Assembly (NCBI GenBank): GCA_020736575.1
Contig: JAGPYM010000016.1
Location: 62,001 to 126,000, forward strand
Direction: 5' to 3'
DNA length: 64,000 bases
DNA from: Thelonectria olida
Taxonomy: Eukaryota > Ascomycota > Sordariomycetes > Hypocreales > Nectriaceae
Of the stretch, positions 46,988-59,122 are shown piece by piece. Each line of letters starts with the position of its first letter. Position 1 is the stretch's first letter. The notes beneath the pieces are model-generated. The model had not been told where the DNA came from. It ran no database searches and was given only the letters and a program-made list of their open reading frames with translations. Made by a program: the position numbers and the translations under genes.

Positions 46988-48012
46988 ACGCGACGTTTTT
47001 GAGAATGACGACGGTTATGGACATGGCTGTGTAAAAGGGCATGCGAGCCCATATCGCTTCTTTTTGATTGATTGGCGATTTTGTTGGAAACATCTTGATG
47101 GAATTAGGTAGTTACAATGAGTTTTATATGCGGGTTTTTGACAAGAATATCCATGAAAATAGCGAATAAGAATTGCCTTTTGACCCTGTCAAATCTATGT
47201 TGGCTCACTGTGTGTGGAATATTGAGATGCTTGGGGCTGAAGTGGATAGATATGTCAGGTCGAAATGCCTTAATATCTCAATTTACTCCTCATCTACTTT
47301 GACACCAACTGGAGCCCGGCAGCCGCGCAGTACCTTTTGAAGCCGTTTCTAACGAGAGACTGCAGTATTGGTTTCAATCCATGCCGATCTATGTCTAGGA
47401 ATCGTGTCCAGTCGTAACTTGGATGATGTTAGTAATAGTTACTATACATAAGCTGTCCGCTCCATCAAGAGCGAGTTCCTGGCATACACAAGGGCAGGAA
47501 AAACACAGTTGTAAATAGCTACATAATTGCCCATTTGGACAGCACGTTCAACCGCTCACTACCTACGCCGCTAAACTACCTGCGATAGAAAATACAGCGT
47601 CTTTATGAAAATATTCCCAAGAGATGGAGTCCTCGTCCAGCACCCCAAGTCTCGACATATACTCAGCCTAGGAACTTCATAAATACCTCTAACGCGAGAG
47701 TCATAGATGACGAGTTGTTCATAGCTCGTTCTCACTCCGTCAAAGGGCCGGCGGTCTTGCGGGCCAGCTTCTACGAACTTATTTATAGTATTGAGCTGCC
47801 AGTTTGCCGACATCTGTCTTGCCATGCCTGCAATGAACCACCCAAGCCATGGGGACAGCTACAACGACATTGTTCCCGAGCTGATATGCTTTATGGGCTT
47901 CAATAGCCTCTGGGTTCATTTTATTAGGAACATCACTCGTTATTAGAGTGAAGATATTTGCGGTCAGGTGGCCAAGGCTTTGAATAATAGCATTGATTTC
48001 TTGCACAGGTAC
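46988..48012. other. Convergent intergenic spacer
   Basis: Contains the 3' ends of the amine oxidase and the HET gene. Nothing else is seen. Confidence 0.5.
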
Positions 48013-50140
48013 TTAACACAAGCGAACCTCCACCTCCTTTCGTTGCGCAAGCCAGTCACCGTCTCTAGGGAGAAACCAGCCAACACGACTAAACGTATCG
48101 TCCGCGTTCTTTTTCAGCACCAAGCCCTTATCCTTTACGATAGGTAGACACCAAACGTGATCGAAGCACTGCCTTTCGGCCGAAACGTCAAAGAATCCAA
48201 CAGCGGCAACTTGACTAAACACACCCTCACCTGCTGTCGCTTCGCCGCTCATTTCTCTGTCTGCGAGCAACAATCCGCTCTGCCGCGCCGTCCATGACGT
48301 GAGCCTGAGCCATTTCGGCTTCAACTCAAGATATTCCGACAACGGCTGCCGCAAAATCTCCACTTCGGCTACATGTCCAACGAGCTGCAACTCGCAAGTC
48401 GGCATGTGCAAGGCCTTCACACCGCAGTGAGGGTCCAACGTCCACCTATCCGGATTCGTATGCTTCGGCCGGACTCTTTGATACGCCGGGTCTTTGTATT
48501 TTTTGATCTGGGGAGGAGTGTACAACTCTTGTGTGACAGGGCCTTGTACGGCCGCCCACGACCACGACGGCGCGCGCACAACCGCTCCGGTCTCCTTGGT
48601 GAGAAACGTCGACTTGGGCCGCGTCACAGGGATTTTGGCGTTGGGCCCTGCCTGAAAGTGATAGCACGGCCTCCAGAGCAGCCCACGCGCCATGTCGCAT
48701 TCCCATAATCCCGCCAAGTAACGGGAGTTGAGCACTCGAGAGGCCTCTTGAGCGAGGGCGGCAATGGCAGCAAAGATGTCGTGCGGGTTGGACAGGTTGG
48801 TTATCACAAACAGCTTCAGGAGGGTGTACCATTCTTGCAGCGCTTGGTCTCTCAACGCTGTAGCATCCTTGGTCTTTGCGATAGCCTCGGCAGGTCTGAG
48901 GAACACAGGCCGGATCCTCTGCGCCCATAACCTACCGTTCTCCAAAGCCGTGTCTCTAATGCACTGGAGAAGGAGCTGCTCCTCTCCGAATACGACTGCG
49001 CGTCGACACGTCAGCCTCTCTTGGAAGCACCAGCCTCGCGTAGAGACAGGACCAATCTCACATGACCTAGGCAAGTCAACGACTAACCCTACCGCGTCCT
49101 TTGAGGTATCCGTGGGCAGTTTACACGAAGGGACCCGGCTTCCTGAGCCCAGGTTGTTGGTAATAAAGCCCTTTCTCGAGTCGGAAGATCGCCCGGCGAC
49201 GATAGTCAACGTGGCATTGCCATACACTGAAGCCATGGAAACCGATTCGCGTTCCCAGTCTTCTGCATCCCCCTGGATGATGCATAGCGCGTCGATCCAA
49301 ACGTAGCGGATCCTGAGGGCGCGAGCAATTTGAATGACTTCTTGGTGGGTTTTTGCAAGATCCGACTCGAGGATCCTCTTCCTCATGGCATCATATGTCG
49401 CGGCATCGAGGGTCAAGATGTCCTTTGCGGTGGCTCCCCAGCAGTACGACAAAGCAATGTACTTCTCGTGGATGCCTTGGGATGAGATGAGGCGCACTTC
49501 TGGGTTGATAGCGTCATGGTTGTCAACGTCAATAACCCTCGTGGGCATCTTATCGGTCAGACCAAGCTTGCATAGCTCATGGTTTTCGCAGCAATTCGCC
49601 AACCAATTCCGGATCAAAGCAAGATATCTCTCTTGGTCCTGGTCAACACTGAATCGTCTTCCACGAAGGCGATATTTGGACGGGCCCATCGGCACCCTGA
49701 ACCGATTCATCAGTTTGCGAGTGGAAGCGAAAGGATTGATTTGAGACATACTCATATACCTCGAGCCTCCCAGATATAGAAGGAGGTTCATTTGTCTCTG
49801 AGTCGCGGTCCGAGTCTCGCGAACCGCCCAAAATTTCCTTTCCGCAGCTGACCTCAATGTAAGCGCCTTCGGTGCCGCGATTGAAGAAGTGACCGCCGCG
49901 CAACCACATTGTTGGCGTCCATGGCTTCGACTCGGACCAAGCAGATTCGCCGCGAAGAAGTTTATTCAGTCGCGAAGCGTCGTTGGTCTGTGAATTTTGG
50001 AGAGTAGCCCAGCATAAGGCACAGAACTCGCATCCCCTTTCCGCGTTGGATTTAAGCGTGAGAAGGTCTGGGTGGAAAAGCACATCGTTTTCGACGAGCT
50101 CGTCGATGGTAAGGCGAGAACAGCGAGCGCAGAGAGGCAT
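48013..50140 (-). CDS. HET-domain (heterokaryon incompatibility) protein
   Basis: Two exons, 49752-50140 and 48013-49696 (intron 55 nt with GTATGT donor, ACTGATGA branch and TTCAG acceptor), giving 690 residues. The N-terminal 70 residues have a Cys-rich zinc-like motif (CARC, GCEFCALC) common ahead of HET domains. The HET domain starts near residue 209 with YIALSYCWGA and continues through VWIDALCIIQ, DWERESVSMASVYGNA and RGWCFQERL. In other fungi such domains trigger cell death after fusion of incompatible strains, but most copies have no tested role. The second HET gene at 54053-56167 belongs to a different subgroup. A partner recognition domain (NACHT/WD40) is absent. Confidence 0.9.
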
Positions 50141-50785
50141 GTTTGAAGACTATTGATGGGTAGGAAATGGAAGACCAGGAGTATTAATGACTGAAGAGGA
50201 TTCTTTCAGGCAGTCAAAGGATCGAACGTTGGACAATCAGTTGAGGCTGAGCAGACCCAGCGGGGCATACTCCCGCGCAGGCACACGAATAGAGATCCAT
50301 GGATGCATTCGAACTAAGCGCCCAAGACTCAATGCGGGGGTATCTGTGGCCTTGATCACACAGCAGCATCTTTTCCCAAGGTGGGCTGACAAGGGTTCAT
50401 CGCACAGCTGCATATTGGTCCTCCAGTTCTTAGCAGCAAACTTGCCAGCGTAGAGCATATGTATGAAAGAGAGGCTGGGGAGGTATCGAGCAATAATTGA
50501 TGCACCTATTGTGGTGACATCGGGCCAAGTTCCCTGGTTTCCTCATCTGCTTTTCATGGATGGACTGACGTTGTAAGAGCGAGCGGACGCTAGCGGACAC
50601 GAGCGGACGCGGTCGGAGTGAGAGCCTGCGATTGCGGACGGCCTCATCATTCTCAGCGGAGGGAGGCGGTGATGGTAACAGGATTAAATGAACATAAATA
50701 CTGAGCTCTTCCTCTGCATTTCCTGCTCAGACCAAATCTCTGAAAACCACTCAACACTCCTCTTAGTCTTATACGACATTCAGCC
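50141..50785. promoter_or_regulatory. Divergent promoter region with CGG array
   Basis: Lies between the HET gene and the first SDR gene and holds the phased CGG triplets described at 50584. No gene is seen. Confidence 0.5.
50584..50616. promoter_or_regulatory. Four CGG triplets at 10-bp spacing
   Basis: CGG starts at 50584, 50594, 50604 and 50614, three of them in repeats of AGCGGACRC; another lies at 50635. CGG is the half-site bound by Zn2Cys6 regulators, and one such gene sits 1.3 kb downstream. The array is about 170 bp before the SDR start codon. Confidence 0.5.
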
Positions 50786-51872
50786 ATGCCTTCGACCACC
50801 TTCTCTCCGGACTCGTTGCCAGACCTCACCGGTCGGGTCTACCTGGTAACTGGTGGTAACACTGGCATGTGAGTTAATATTCCTAGTTTCTTTACCATAT
50901 CATTTTTACTGAACACATCTTTAGTGGAAAGTCGACCGTAATTGGTCTTGCTTCTCATGGTGCCAGGGTATACCTAGGTGCTCGGAGCGAATCCAAAGCC
51001 ATGGCTGCCATCGAAGAAATAAAAGCCCAGCTCCCCTCTGCCAAGATCTTCTTTCTGCCTCTTGACTTATCAAGCTTTCGGAGCGTGGTTTCTGCTGCAA
51101 GGAAACTTTGCAGTGACGAGACGTCTCTTCATGGCCTTGTCAACAATGCTGGCATCATGGGCGTCCCGTTCTCCTTGACCGCGGACGGTTACGAGACGCA
51201 GCTGCAGACCAACTACCTGTCTCATTGGCTTCTCACCTTCCATCTCCTACCGCTGCTGCAGGCAACGGCCGCCAATTCTGTCCCAGGGACCGTACGCATC
51301 GTCAACGTCACGTCCGATGGGCATGCCTCGTTTGCCCCAAAAGCCGGGATTGAATTCGATGACATTTCGCTGGAGAAAGCGTCTCCCATGACTAGGTACG
51401 GGCAGAGCAAACTCGCCAATGTTCTGCATGCGAAATACCTACACAAAGCGTATGGTCCAACTACCGACGTCAAAAACCCCCGAAGAAACGCCATTTACAT
51501 CGCTGCAGTCCATCCAGGCCACATTGACACGTAAGGAACAACGTTCATCCTATAGGACCTTCATGAGACATTGCTGACAAAAACAGAAACCTCAACCGGC
51601 AAGCCACAGGTGCCGCACCTAGCTCTGTGCTCCGCGCTGTTACCCCAGTCATGCGATGTCTGGGTATCTTGGATGATCAGTCGAAGGGGGCGTGGTCCTC
51701 CCTCTTTGCTGTTGCCAGCGACCAGTTCGGGGCGAATGATTCTGGTGCCTACATCATTCCGTACGCAAAGATTGGCACGCCGAGTAAGTTGGCCCGCGAC
51801 GAGGAACTGGGAGGGCGCTTGTGGGAATGGACTCGAGATAAGTTTGGCTCCACAGGATTGTTAGAGGTTTAG
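50786..51872 (+). CDS. Short-chain dehydrogenase/reductase
   Basis: Three exons: 50786-50868, 50925-51530 and 51587-51872 (introns both 56 nt), giving 324 residues. Rossmann cofactor motif TGGNTGIGK (about residues 23-31, with the Ile codon rebuilt across intron 1), NNAG near residue 117 and the catalytic Tyr186/Lys190 in YGQSK are all present. The protein resembles the retinol-dehydrogenase-like/WW-domain-oxidoreductase branch of fungal SDRs. It probably uses NADP(H), but the substrate is unknown. The convergent neighbour is a Zn2Cys6 regulator only 32 bp from its stop codon, and its promoter has a CGG array, so that regulator may control it. Confidence 0.93.
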
Positions 51873-51904
51873 AGAAGTAGCTTTTTTTGTGTTACTGAGC
51901 CTGT

Positions 51905-53768
51905 TTAAGAATCCTCTCCATCTAGGATTGTGAGATACTTGTCTAAGATTTCGTCAGTGGTGGCGAGTCGACATTGGTGCAATTAATTGGTACTCACCTC
52001 CAACCGTCCATGAGGGTCCGATCAATCTCAATGCCTTCTTCATCGAACTTACGGCTTCTTCGAGCTCTTTGTTGCCTGTTTCTTGGATATACCACCCGTA
52101 TTGAGTCGCAGCAGCGTAGAGACACTCAGCCGCGAAAGGGCCAACTGTTCGGCCTATGTCGCCTGGTCCGTCAAGAAGAAGGCTCAGATGGGAAGCAAAA
52201 TCCCAGATTGAACGACCGACCTCATGCAGACCGCGTAGAGAAAGCTCTTGCATTTTCAGCTGTTCTGGAATACCCACGCCGGCCACGTCATCCTTATCTG
52301 CACACGTGTGGTTATCATACAAGGCAACAATGGCACTGAAACAGATTCCAAGTGCTGACGAATAGAGTGCGAGTTTAAATGACTCCTGCTCACTCACCTC
52401 CTGCTCCAAGGCAAGTCGGAACGAGGAGAGAATGCTGTGCAGTTGAAGCCCTTCCGAATAGTAGCTCGCTGGACTCCTCAGACTCTGCCCAATGCGGATA
52501 TGCGTCAGGACTCGGGATAGGAGATTCGCGGCTTGACAGGTTCGGGCAAATGGAGACGCAGGCAAGTCGGTGCTGCTGGAAACCGCAAGCGATGGAGTTA
52601 TGGTTTGCTCCTGGGCTAAGTGTCAGGGAAGTTTGAAGAATTGTGAGACAACGACCTTACGCCAAGGTCCCAGAGGGATTCATCCATTGGGAGAAGGTCT
52701 TCTGGGCGCGCGTCTTCACAAGCAAACGGCCTATCAGGGAGGCCAAGATTGACAAATCTACACCATCAGCCTGATATCACACAGTCACACTTGGGTATTG
52801 ATTGACAAACCGGTCTAAGATAATCACTCCCCACCACGTGCGACGAATCTCTTCCATTGCGGACCACGACACTAGAACGAATTAGCAACTCACAACATCC
52901 TACATATTGGAAGGGGGAGATCAATTACTGGATGCTGGGAACATCTGAGTAACATTGCGGCGGTCATGGATTCCTAGGGCATGGCCAAGCCTAGCACATT
53001 CGCCAACAGTAAGAAATGCAGCCGGGTAAATGGCGTGACCGACTTCGTAAAGCGATAAGAGCAATGCTGCTTGAAGGACTCGGATCGAGATGACGCCTCG
53101 GTCCTCTACGAAGTGAAGACATCGTCTTGCTTTGAAATATCCCGTTTGAAGGTTGAAGGCAGCATGGTCCCGCCGAGGTACTAGAATATCCATGCAATGT
53201 AGTAATAATAGAATTTCGGGACAGTGATAGCCCTCGGAGGACAATTGTTGGGACAAGCACCTCTTGGAGACTGTTTCTCGTTGAAGATATCAGCTACTAG
53301 CCTACACAAATAGCTCTTGACACCAGTTGGCATCCTTACCGATCGGAAACACAGAATGAGCCGTAGTAAAGAACGATTCTATTAGCTGGGAGAGTTTCTC
53401 TTGACCTCGGTTCAAAATTTCCAAAAACTCCTGAGGAATGTCGGGAATTGGTGGGTGCTTGATCGCGGAGCCTCTCTGCTTGAACGTGTATGAATCCAAA
53501 AAGAACAGAGCTGGGAACATGGTTTTGGGTGAAAAGATCTACAAAATTAGGACCTTACTGAGCGCAGCTGACAAGATGTACATACAGAGTTAGGAAAGCT
53601 CACAGCATTTAGGGATATTTTATCGGGTCTGGTGTCTTCAGGATACGTACAGCGCCGGTCATTTTTGCGGCACAGGTGGCATGAAGGAAGTTCTCGTGTG
53701 CATTTCCGTTTCTGCCTCCGACAAGTCGTGCAGGCGAGCCTGCTTAGCTGACCTTGAGGTTCTTCCAT
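51905..53768 (-). CDS. Zn2Cys6 fungal-specific transcription factor
   Basis: Seven exons as read: 53604-53768, 53340-53538, 52929-53270, 52811-52871, 52661-52757, 51998-52610 and 51905-51942, giving 504 residues with frame kept at all six joins. The binuclear zinc cluster is complete: Cys13, 16, 23, 30, 33 and 40. The middle-homology region shows PELLLLLH-like and ARLGHALGIH segments, then EEIRRTWWGVIILDRFVNLG assembled from exons 4 and 5, and LPDRPFACEDARPEDLLP, all typical of fungal_trans domains. It would bind CGG-type half-sites in the nucleus. It is adjacent to an SDR gene and divergent from a HET gene (285 bp apart). The small exon 7 and the CCCAG acceptor of exon 6 are the least certain parts. 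Confidence 0.85.
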
Positions 53769-54052
53769 ACTGAGTGCGAGGTGTAGAGAAGAAGGGAGAT
53801 CAAAACCTCTTCCTGGCAATAGTCTCTGCGGGGCTTTTGCATAAGAATCACGTGAGCTTAAGCAAGGTGAGTGCCAGTGCCATTGATGAGGCCTTTAGTT
53901 AGTCTTTACCTCCTAGACCTCAGTTGCTGATGGTGAGCTCAATCCTACCATACTCCCTGCAAATCTCATCTTCCAATATAGCTACATGCCTAGCTAAGAG
54001 TCACCTTGATCAAAGCACCTAGAAACATTTAAAAAGACGGCTTCGCATCGGT

Positions 54053-56167
54053 ATGGCCGCAAACCTCTGCTCGGTGTGCAGAGATATCTTCAGAGGCAAG
54101 CAACGCCTGGCAGAGGATCAGCCACACCACAGGAGCAAAGATGATTACTTGACCGCCGCCAAACAAGGCTGCTATATCTGCTGCACGATCACCGATAGTA
54201 AACAATGGAAATCAGTCGAGATCCAACACCCACCGCCGCAGCCCCAGTGGTACCTGACTACACCTAGAGACGCCCCTCCTGGTTTCCTGCGACTCACGAT
54301 AGATACTTTAGGCGATGAACCCAGTCAGCCTCCGGACGAGCGGTCGATGCACAGCTCAGATGTGGTTGAGCCTTTTGAGGAGTTTATGCTCGACGCCCCT
54401 GCCTGGACATTCTCGTTGGTACCCGCCTCAGGTCAGTCATGGTCCGCATTCTCTAAGGAATTGAAGAAAGACACGGGCATCTTCTGGGGCTAAACATCAA
54501 TAGATGCCGGCGATTTATTCGACTACAAAATCCCTACAGAGCCTCTTCACCATCCTGATTCTCTCCACTTGTCACAATCATGGTTTGAAACGTGTTGCAG
54601 GGATCACATATCCTGTCGTCCACCGAACCCCGACTTCCGTCCTACCAGACTGGTGCAGATTATCAACGATAAGGAGGTGAAGGTCATCTTGCCTAGCCAA
54701 ACTGCTTGTGGCCCTTACGTCGCCTTCTCTCACTGCTGGGGGAAAGCCAAAACCCTCAAGCTTCTCCAGAGCAACCTCGCTCAGCTCTGCTCCGGAATCC
54801 AAGTTACAGACCTTCCCGAGAGTTACAAGGAGGCCATTCGTATGTGCCGTGGCCTTAAGCTCGACCATATCTGGATCGATTCGCTGTGCATTATTCAGGA
54901 CTCCGTTGACGATTGGCGACGAGAGGCGGCCATGATGAAAGACGTGTATGGAAACTGCATTCTGAACCTTTGTGCATCTGCGGCGGCCGAGAACTCTGAG
55001 ACGAGTTTTCGTGCCAGAGTCCCAGGCTTCATCCCCCCTTTTGAGGTGCATCTCGAGTGGGACGGGATGGAGAGGCAGCGCTACTATCTGACAGACTCGG
55101 AGATGTACATGACGGAGATACTGGAATCACCTCTCCGTTCACGGGCGTGGGTGCTCCAGGAAGTATACCTTTCCAAGCGCTCGCTCAGTCTTACGCGTCG
55201 TCAGATCTGGTGGGAATGTCGTCAAAACCTGGCATGCGAGACGTTTCCCGGAGGCGTTCCCATGGGGTTGATCAGAAAAGATGTAGCGGAATCCATGCAA
55301 GAGCTGACTCGCCAGACCGCAGAATCTCAAGCCGCTGAGTCCACGGATGTTTCAGCCATCCATTCGACTTGGATCAGTCTAGTAGAAAGATACACCCAGT
55401 GCGGACTGACAGTGCTGTCAGATCGCATGATGGCCTTTTCGGGAATTGCTCAAATGTTTCCTGAGCATCGCAACATGAAGACCCAATACATGGCGGGCGT
55501 CTGGCGAACACAGCTTCCGCTTGCACTCATGTGGTCGACGGTTAAGATTTTCTGGACGTACAGACCTGACACCTACAGGGCTCCCTCCTGGTCTTGGGCT
55601 TCGGTCGAGGGCGGTCTGACCTTTGCCGGGTACGCAGAGGCTGAAGAGGGGGATTGGGAGGCCATCTGCACCGTTGCAAATGCCGAAATGCACCTACTCG
55701 ACCCAAACCACGAGACAGGTCTACTGAAGGGCGGAGTAATAGAGATCAATGGGCATCTCATGGGGCCATGCACCATGGACCAAGATAGCGCCTTGACGTA
55801 CTACTCGGACTCTTCCAACACGCCGCTTGCCGAGCTGCAAGCGGCCGACTGGGCTACCGACGAGACGACAAAGGACGCGACCGGTACTGCGTCATACCTA
55901 GACAAGCTTAATCCCACGCTCTGTCGTCGAGGAATAGTGGATGGTGCGATAAGGGTGAAGTTGAGCTTGGAAGACGCGAAAGATCGACTTTATTGCCTGC
56001 CAATCATGAAGAGGACAAGGGGCGGCGAGGTGACAGCGTCTGGGCTTGTCTTGTTCCAACCGAAGCATCAAAAAGGCGTCTTCCAGCGGGTAGGGGAGTT
56101 TAGCAACATGCCTTTGGAACAAGGCACATTGTCAAGGTTTCAAGTGCAGGGCGTGCTACTTGTTTAA
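54053..56167 (+). CDS. HET-domain protein, intron or nonsense codon inside
   Basis: Read as exons 54053-54431 and 54504-56167, giving 680 residues. The 72-nt interruption holds an in-frame TAA at 54491. It has a GTCAGT donor, a GGCTAAAC branch-like site and an AATAG acceptor, so splicing would remove the stop without changing frame. The alternative is an inactivating nonsense mutation, leaving a 146-residue fragment. A Cys-rich N-terminus (CSVC, GCYICC) precedes the HET domain, which starts near residue 198 with YVAFSHCWGK and contains HIWIDSLCIIQ, DWRREAAMMKDVYGNC and RAWVLQEVYLS. Its role is presumed to be self/non-self recognition as for other HET proteins, but this copy is untested. The C-terminus carries no second known domain. 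Confidence 0.82.
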
Positions 56168-56424
56168 ATATTACTACAGCGCCCATCACTTCCAGAACTG
56201 ACTCTGTCCACGTGTTTATGCACAATCTGCGCCTCAGCGAATCATTCGCAAGACGGAGAGTTGGTGAGAATGCGGGGCTCAACAATGAGGCCACCCACTC
56301 CATTCCAGCAATGATAAGTGATGAGTAACCAGGAACTTGCGTGGATAGACGAGTATTTAGACCATATTTCACTCACTCACTCACCCACTATCAACAACTC
56401 CAAGTCTGGTCTTCAACCTACGTC

Positions 56425-58824
56425 ATGGAGAAATACACCTTTCCCAATGACCCAATCGCCGACCCGGCCGCCGTCGTGGCTGGCGATAACTTCCGCTTCA
56501 CACTGATCAACGACACGGTCCTTCGATATGAATGGTCCGAAGACGGCGTCTTTGAGGATCGCCCCTCGACCTTTGCTCTCAACCGGCGATTCCCCGCACC
56601 AACATTCACTGTCGACAACACGGGCGAATATCTCCACATCAGAACAGCTTCCTACCATGTCACGTACAATCGCAAGCGTTTCGACGGCCACGGCTTTGTG
56701 ATCAGCTTCAACAGCAAAAACACCCTTTGGGGCGCTGATTGGCGCTATGGTGAGACCCCCGAGAATCTCGGCGGCACTGCTAGGACCCTCGATGATGTCA
56801 ACGGACGCTGCAAGCTGGAACCGGGCATTCTTTCGAGGGCCGGGTACTCGGTCCTTGATGATAGCAACTCAATGCTCTTCGACGGCCAGGGATTCGTGGC
56901 CCCTCGACGACCTGGCGATCGAATCGATGGCTACCTCTTATGCTATGGCTACGACTACAAGCGCGCCATGAGCAGTTTCTACGCCGTCTCAGGCAAGCAA
57001 CCGCCGCTGCCGAGATGGGCGTTGGGCAATTGGTGGAGCCGCTACTATGACTATACCGACAAGGAGTACCTGCGTCTTATGGACAAGTTTGAAAATGAAC
57101 AGGTTCCTCTTACGGTTGCTGTCTTGGATATGGGGTGGCACAAAGTCCACGGAGATGATATTCCTCATGCTGGCTGGACGGGCTATACTTGGGACAAAAA
57201 GTTCTTCCCAGACCCCACCGCCTTCACCCAAGCTCTGCACGAGAGAGGTCTCCATATCACACTGAACGACCATCCTCATGCGGGGGTTCACCATCACGAG
57301 GAAATGTACGAAGCGATGGCCAAAGACCTCGGACACGATACTTCCAACCAAGCCCCAATTTTGTTCAACCCTACAAGCCCCAAGTTCATGCACTCGTATC
57401 TAAACACACTCCATCGCAAACTCGAAGACGACGGGTGTGACTTTTGGTGGATCGACTGGCAGCAAGGCCCAACCTCGAGGATCCCCGGCCTTGACCCCTT
57501 GTGGCTGCTCAACCACTTTCATTTCGTGGACCATCAGCTCAAAGGTGACAAAAGATCCCTCATCTTCTCGAGGTTCGCCGGACCAGGGAGTCATAGATAC
57601 CCTGTCGGCTTCTCTGGCGACACCATCATGACCTGGGAGTCTCTAGAGTTCCAGCCAGAATTCACCGCAACATCCTCCAACATCGGCTACGGATGGTGGA
57701 GCCATGACATCGGCGGCCATATGGGTGGCTACCGAGACGATGAGCTCGCTACTCGCTGGGTCCAGTTCGGCGTCTTGTCGCCCCTTATGCGCTTGCATTC
57801 TTCGAGCAGTCCATGGGCGTCAAAGGAGCCCTGGCTATACCAACAAGAGCACCAAGCGGTGATGAAGTGGTTTCTTCAGTTGCGTCATCGCTTGGTCCCG
57901 TATCTCTACACGATGAATGCCGGCTCTGCCTACAGAGATGAGCCACTTGTACAGCCGTTGTACTGGAAGTTTCCTTCTCGGGATGACGCCTACAGCAAGC
58001 CCAACCAGTATTATCTTGGGCCAAGTCTCGTTGTCGCGCCGATCGTGAAGCCACGGGACCGCAGGACTACGTTTGCAGCAGTTGATGTCTGGGTGCCCCC
58101 TGGTCGTCACGTTGACATTCTCACCGGGCTAGTCTACGATGGCGATCGACATGTCAAGATGCATCGAAACATCCAGACTATCCCCATCCTCGCGCCCGAG
58201 GGAGCCATTATCCCCTTGGACCAGGCCTCTGCGCCGAAAAACGGCTGCAAGAATCCTTCTGGTCTCGAAGTGCTTGTCGTTCTAGGCAAGGACGGCGAGT
58301 TCACGATTGTTGAGGATATTGAGGATGACGAAGCCACCTCGGCAAGCAAGTCCACGTCTCGCGAAATCCATCTGAACTACAGCCAGGCCGAGGGACGGCT
58401 TGAATTTGATTCGGCGGGCAAACAATGGTCTTTTAAATTCTTGTCTTTGATGTCCATTCCGGCTGATCTGTCCATGTCAGTCGATGGGCTCCCCGTGCCT
58501 GATTGCGACTTGGATATTGAAGACTATCCAAATCTTCCTGGACTATCCGTTCGATTGCCAAACTCTTATGGTGCCAACTGCACTATTGTGCTAGGGCTTG
58601 GTTCAAACCCTCAGTTGGGTGTACTGGATGTTTCCAAAAGAATCCAACAGTTCATCATGGATTACCAAATGGACATGGGCCTCAAAGATGAAATCTGGAA
58701 GGCCATCACTACATCCCATGGGCTCTCCGGCAAGATTGGCCAGTTAATGGCGCTTGGTTTAGACCAAGAACTTATCAGCCCGATAGTAGAGCTACTCACC
58801 GCGGACAGCCGAGAGAAGGTTTGA
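56425..58824 (+). CDS. Glycoside hydrolase family 31 (alpha-glucosidase/alpha-xylosidase type)
   Basis: Single exon of 799 residues. The ATG at 56425 is chosen because the preceding in-frame residues (an upstream ATG at 56341) have no family match. GH31 signatures are clear: LPRWALGNWWSRYYDYT, then the catalytic nucleophile Asp344 in WWIDWQQG and the acid/base Asp399 in FSGDTIMTW. Then follow the substrate-pocket segments GYGWWSHDIGGHMGG and RWVQFGVLSPLMRLH. There is no signal peptide, so it acts inside the cell, unlike secreted fungal alpha-glucosidases. Intracellular members often process xylogluco- or glucosyl-oligosaccharides; specificity is inferred only at family level. Downstream on the other strand are an SDR and a Zn2Cys6 regulator. 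Confidence 0.93.
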   Translation: MEKYTFPNDPIADPAAVVAGDNFRFTLINDTVLRYEWSEDGVFEDRPSTFALNRRFPAPTFTVDNTGEYLHIRTASYHVTYNRKRFDGHGFVISFNSKNTLWGADWRYGETPENLGGTARTLDDVNGRCKLEPGILSRAGYSVLDDSNSMLFDGQGFVAPRRPGDRIDGYLLCYGYDYKRAMSSFYAVSGKQPPLPRWALGNWWSRYYDYTDKEYLRLMDKFENEQVPLTVAVLDMGWHKVHGDDIPHAGWTGYTWDKKFFPDPTAFTQALHERGLHITLNDHPHAGVHHHEEMYEAMAKDLGHDTSNQAPILFNPTSPKFMHSYLNTLHRKLEDDGCDFWWIDWQQGPTSRIPGLDPLWLLNHFHFVDHQLKGDKRSLIFSRFAGPGSHRYPVGFSGDTIMTWESLEFQPEFTATSSNIGYGWWSHDIGGHMGGYRDDELATRWVQFGVLSPLMRLHSSSSPWASKEPWLYQQEHQAVMKWFLQLRHRLVPYLYTMNAGSAYRDEPLVQPLYWKFPSRDDAYSKPNQYYLGPSLVVAPIVKPRDRRTTFAAVDVWVPPGRHVDILTGLVYDGDRHVKMHRNIQTIPILAPEGAIIPLDQASAPKNGCKNPSGLEVLVVLGKDGEFTIVEDIEDDEATSASKSTSREIHLNYSQAEGRLEFDSAGKQWSFKFLSLMSIPADLSMSVDGLPVPDCDLDIEDYPNLPGLSVRLPNSYGANCTIVLGLGSNPQLGVLDVSKRIQQFIMDYQMDMGLKDEIWKAITTSHGLSGKIGQLMALGLDQELISPIVELLTADSREKV

Positions 58825-59122
58825 GGTTGATCATTTGCTCTTGAGGGGGGGATGCCTAGAATGCCGGGCTACTTGGATTTTAGCTATCCATCGTGATGCT
58901 GTTTCTTTGGATATTTAGGGGTAGAGTACAATGGATCTCGATACGTTAATTCAAGTTACGGCTTTCTTATTTGTTCTCCCTGCGGGTTGAAACGCTATAA
59001 GTATTAACCAACCGTGCAATTGCGGTTTGGGAAACTAAGAGGGCTCACCACCAGGCTATCACAGGGAGCAAGTTGAAGCCAGACATGGTCGACGGACCGG
59101 TGCATCTAATGCTCTCATTTCA

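Noticed and set aside
53769..53819. Extending the Zn2Cys6 regulator to 53819
   Set aside because: That position is also TTG. The ATG at 53768 gives the normal short lead before the zinc cluster.
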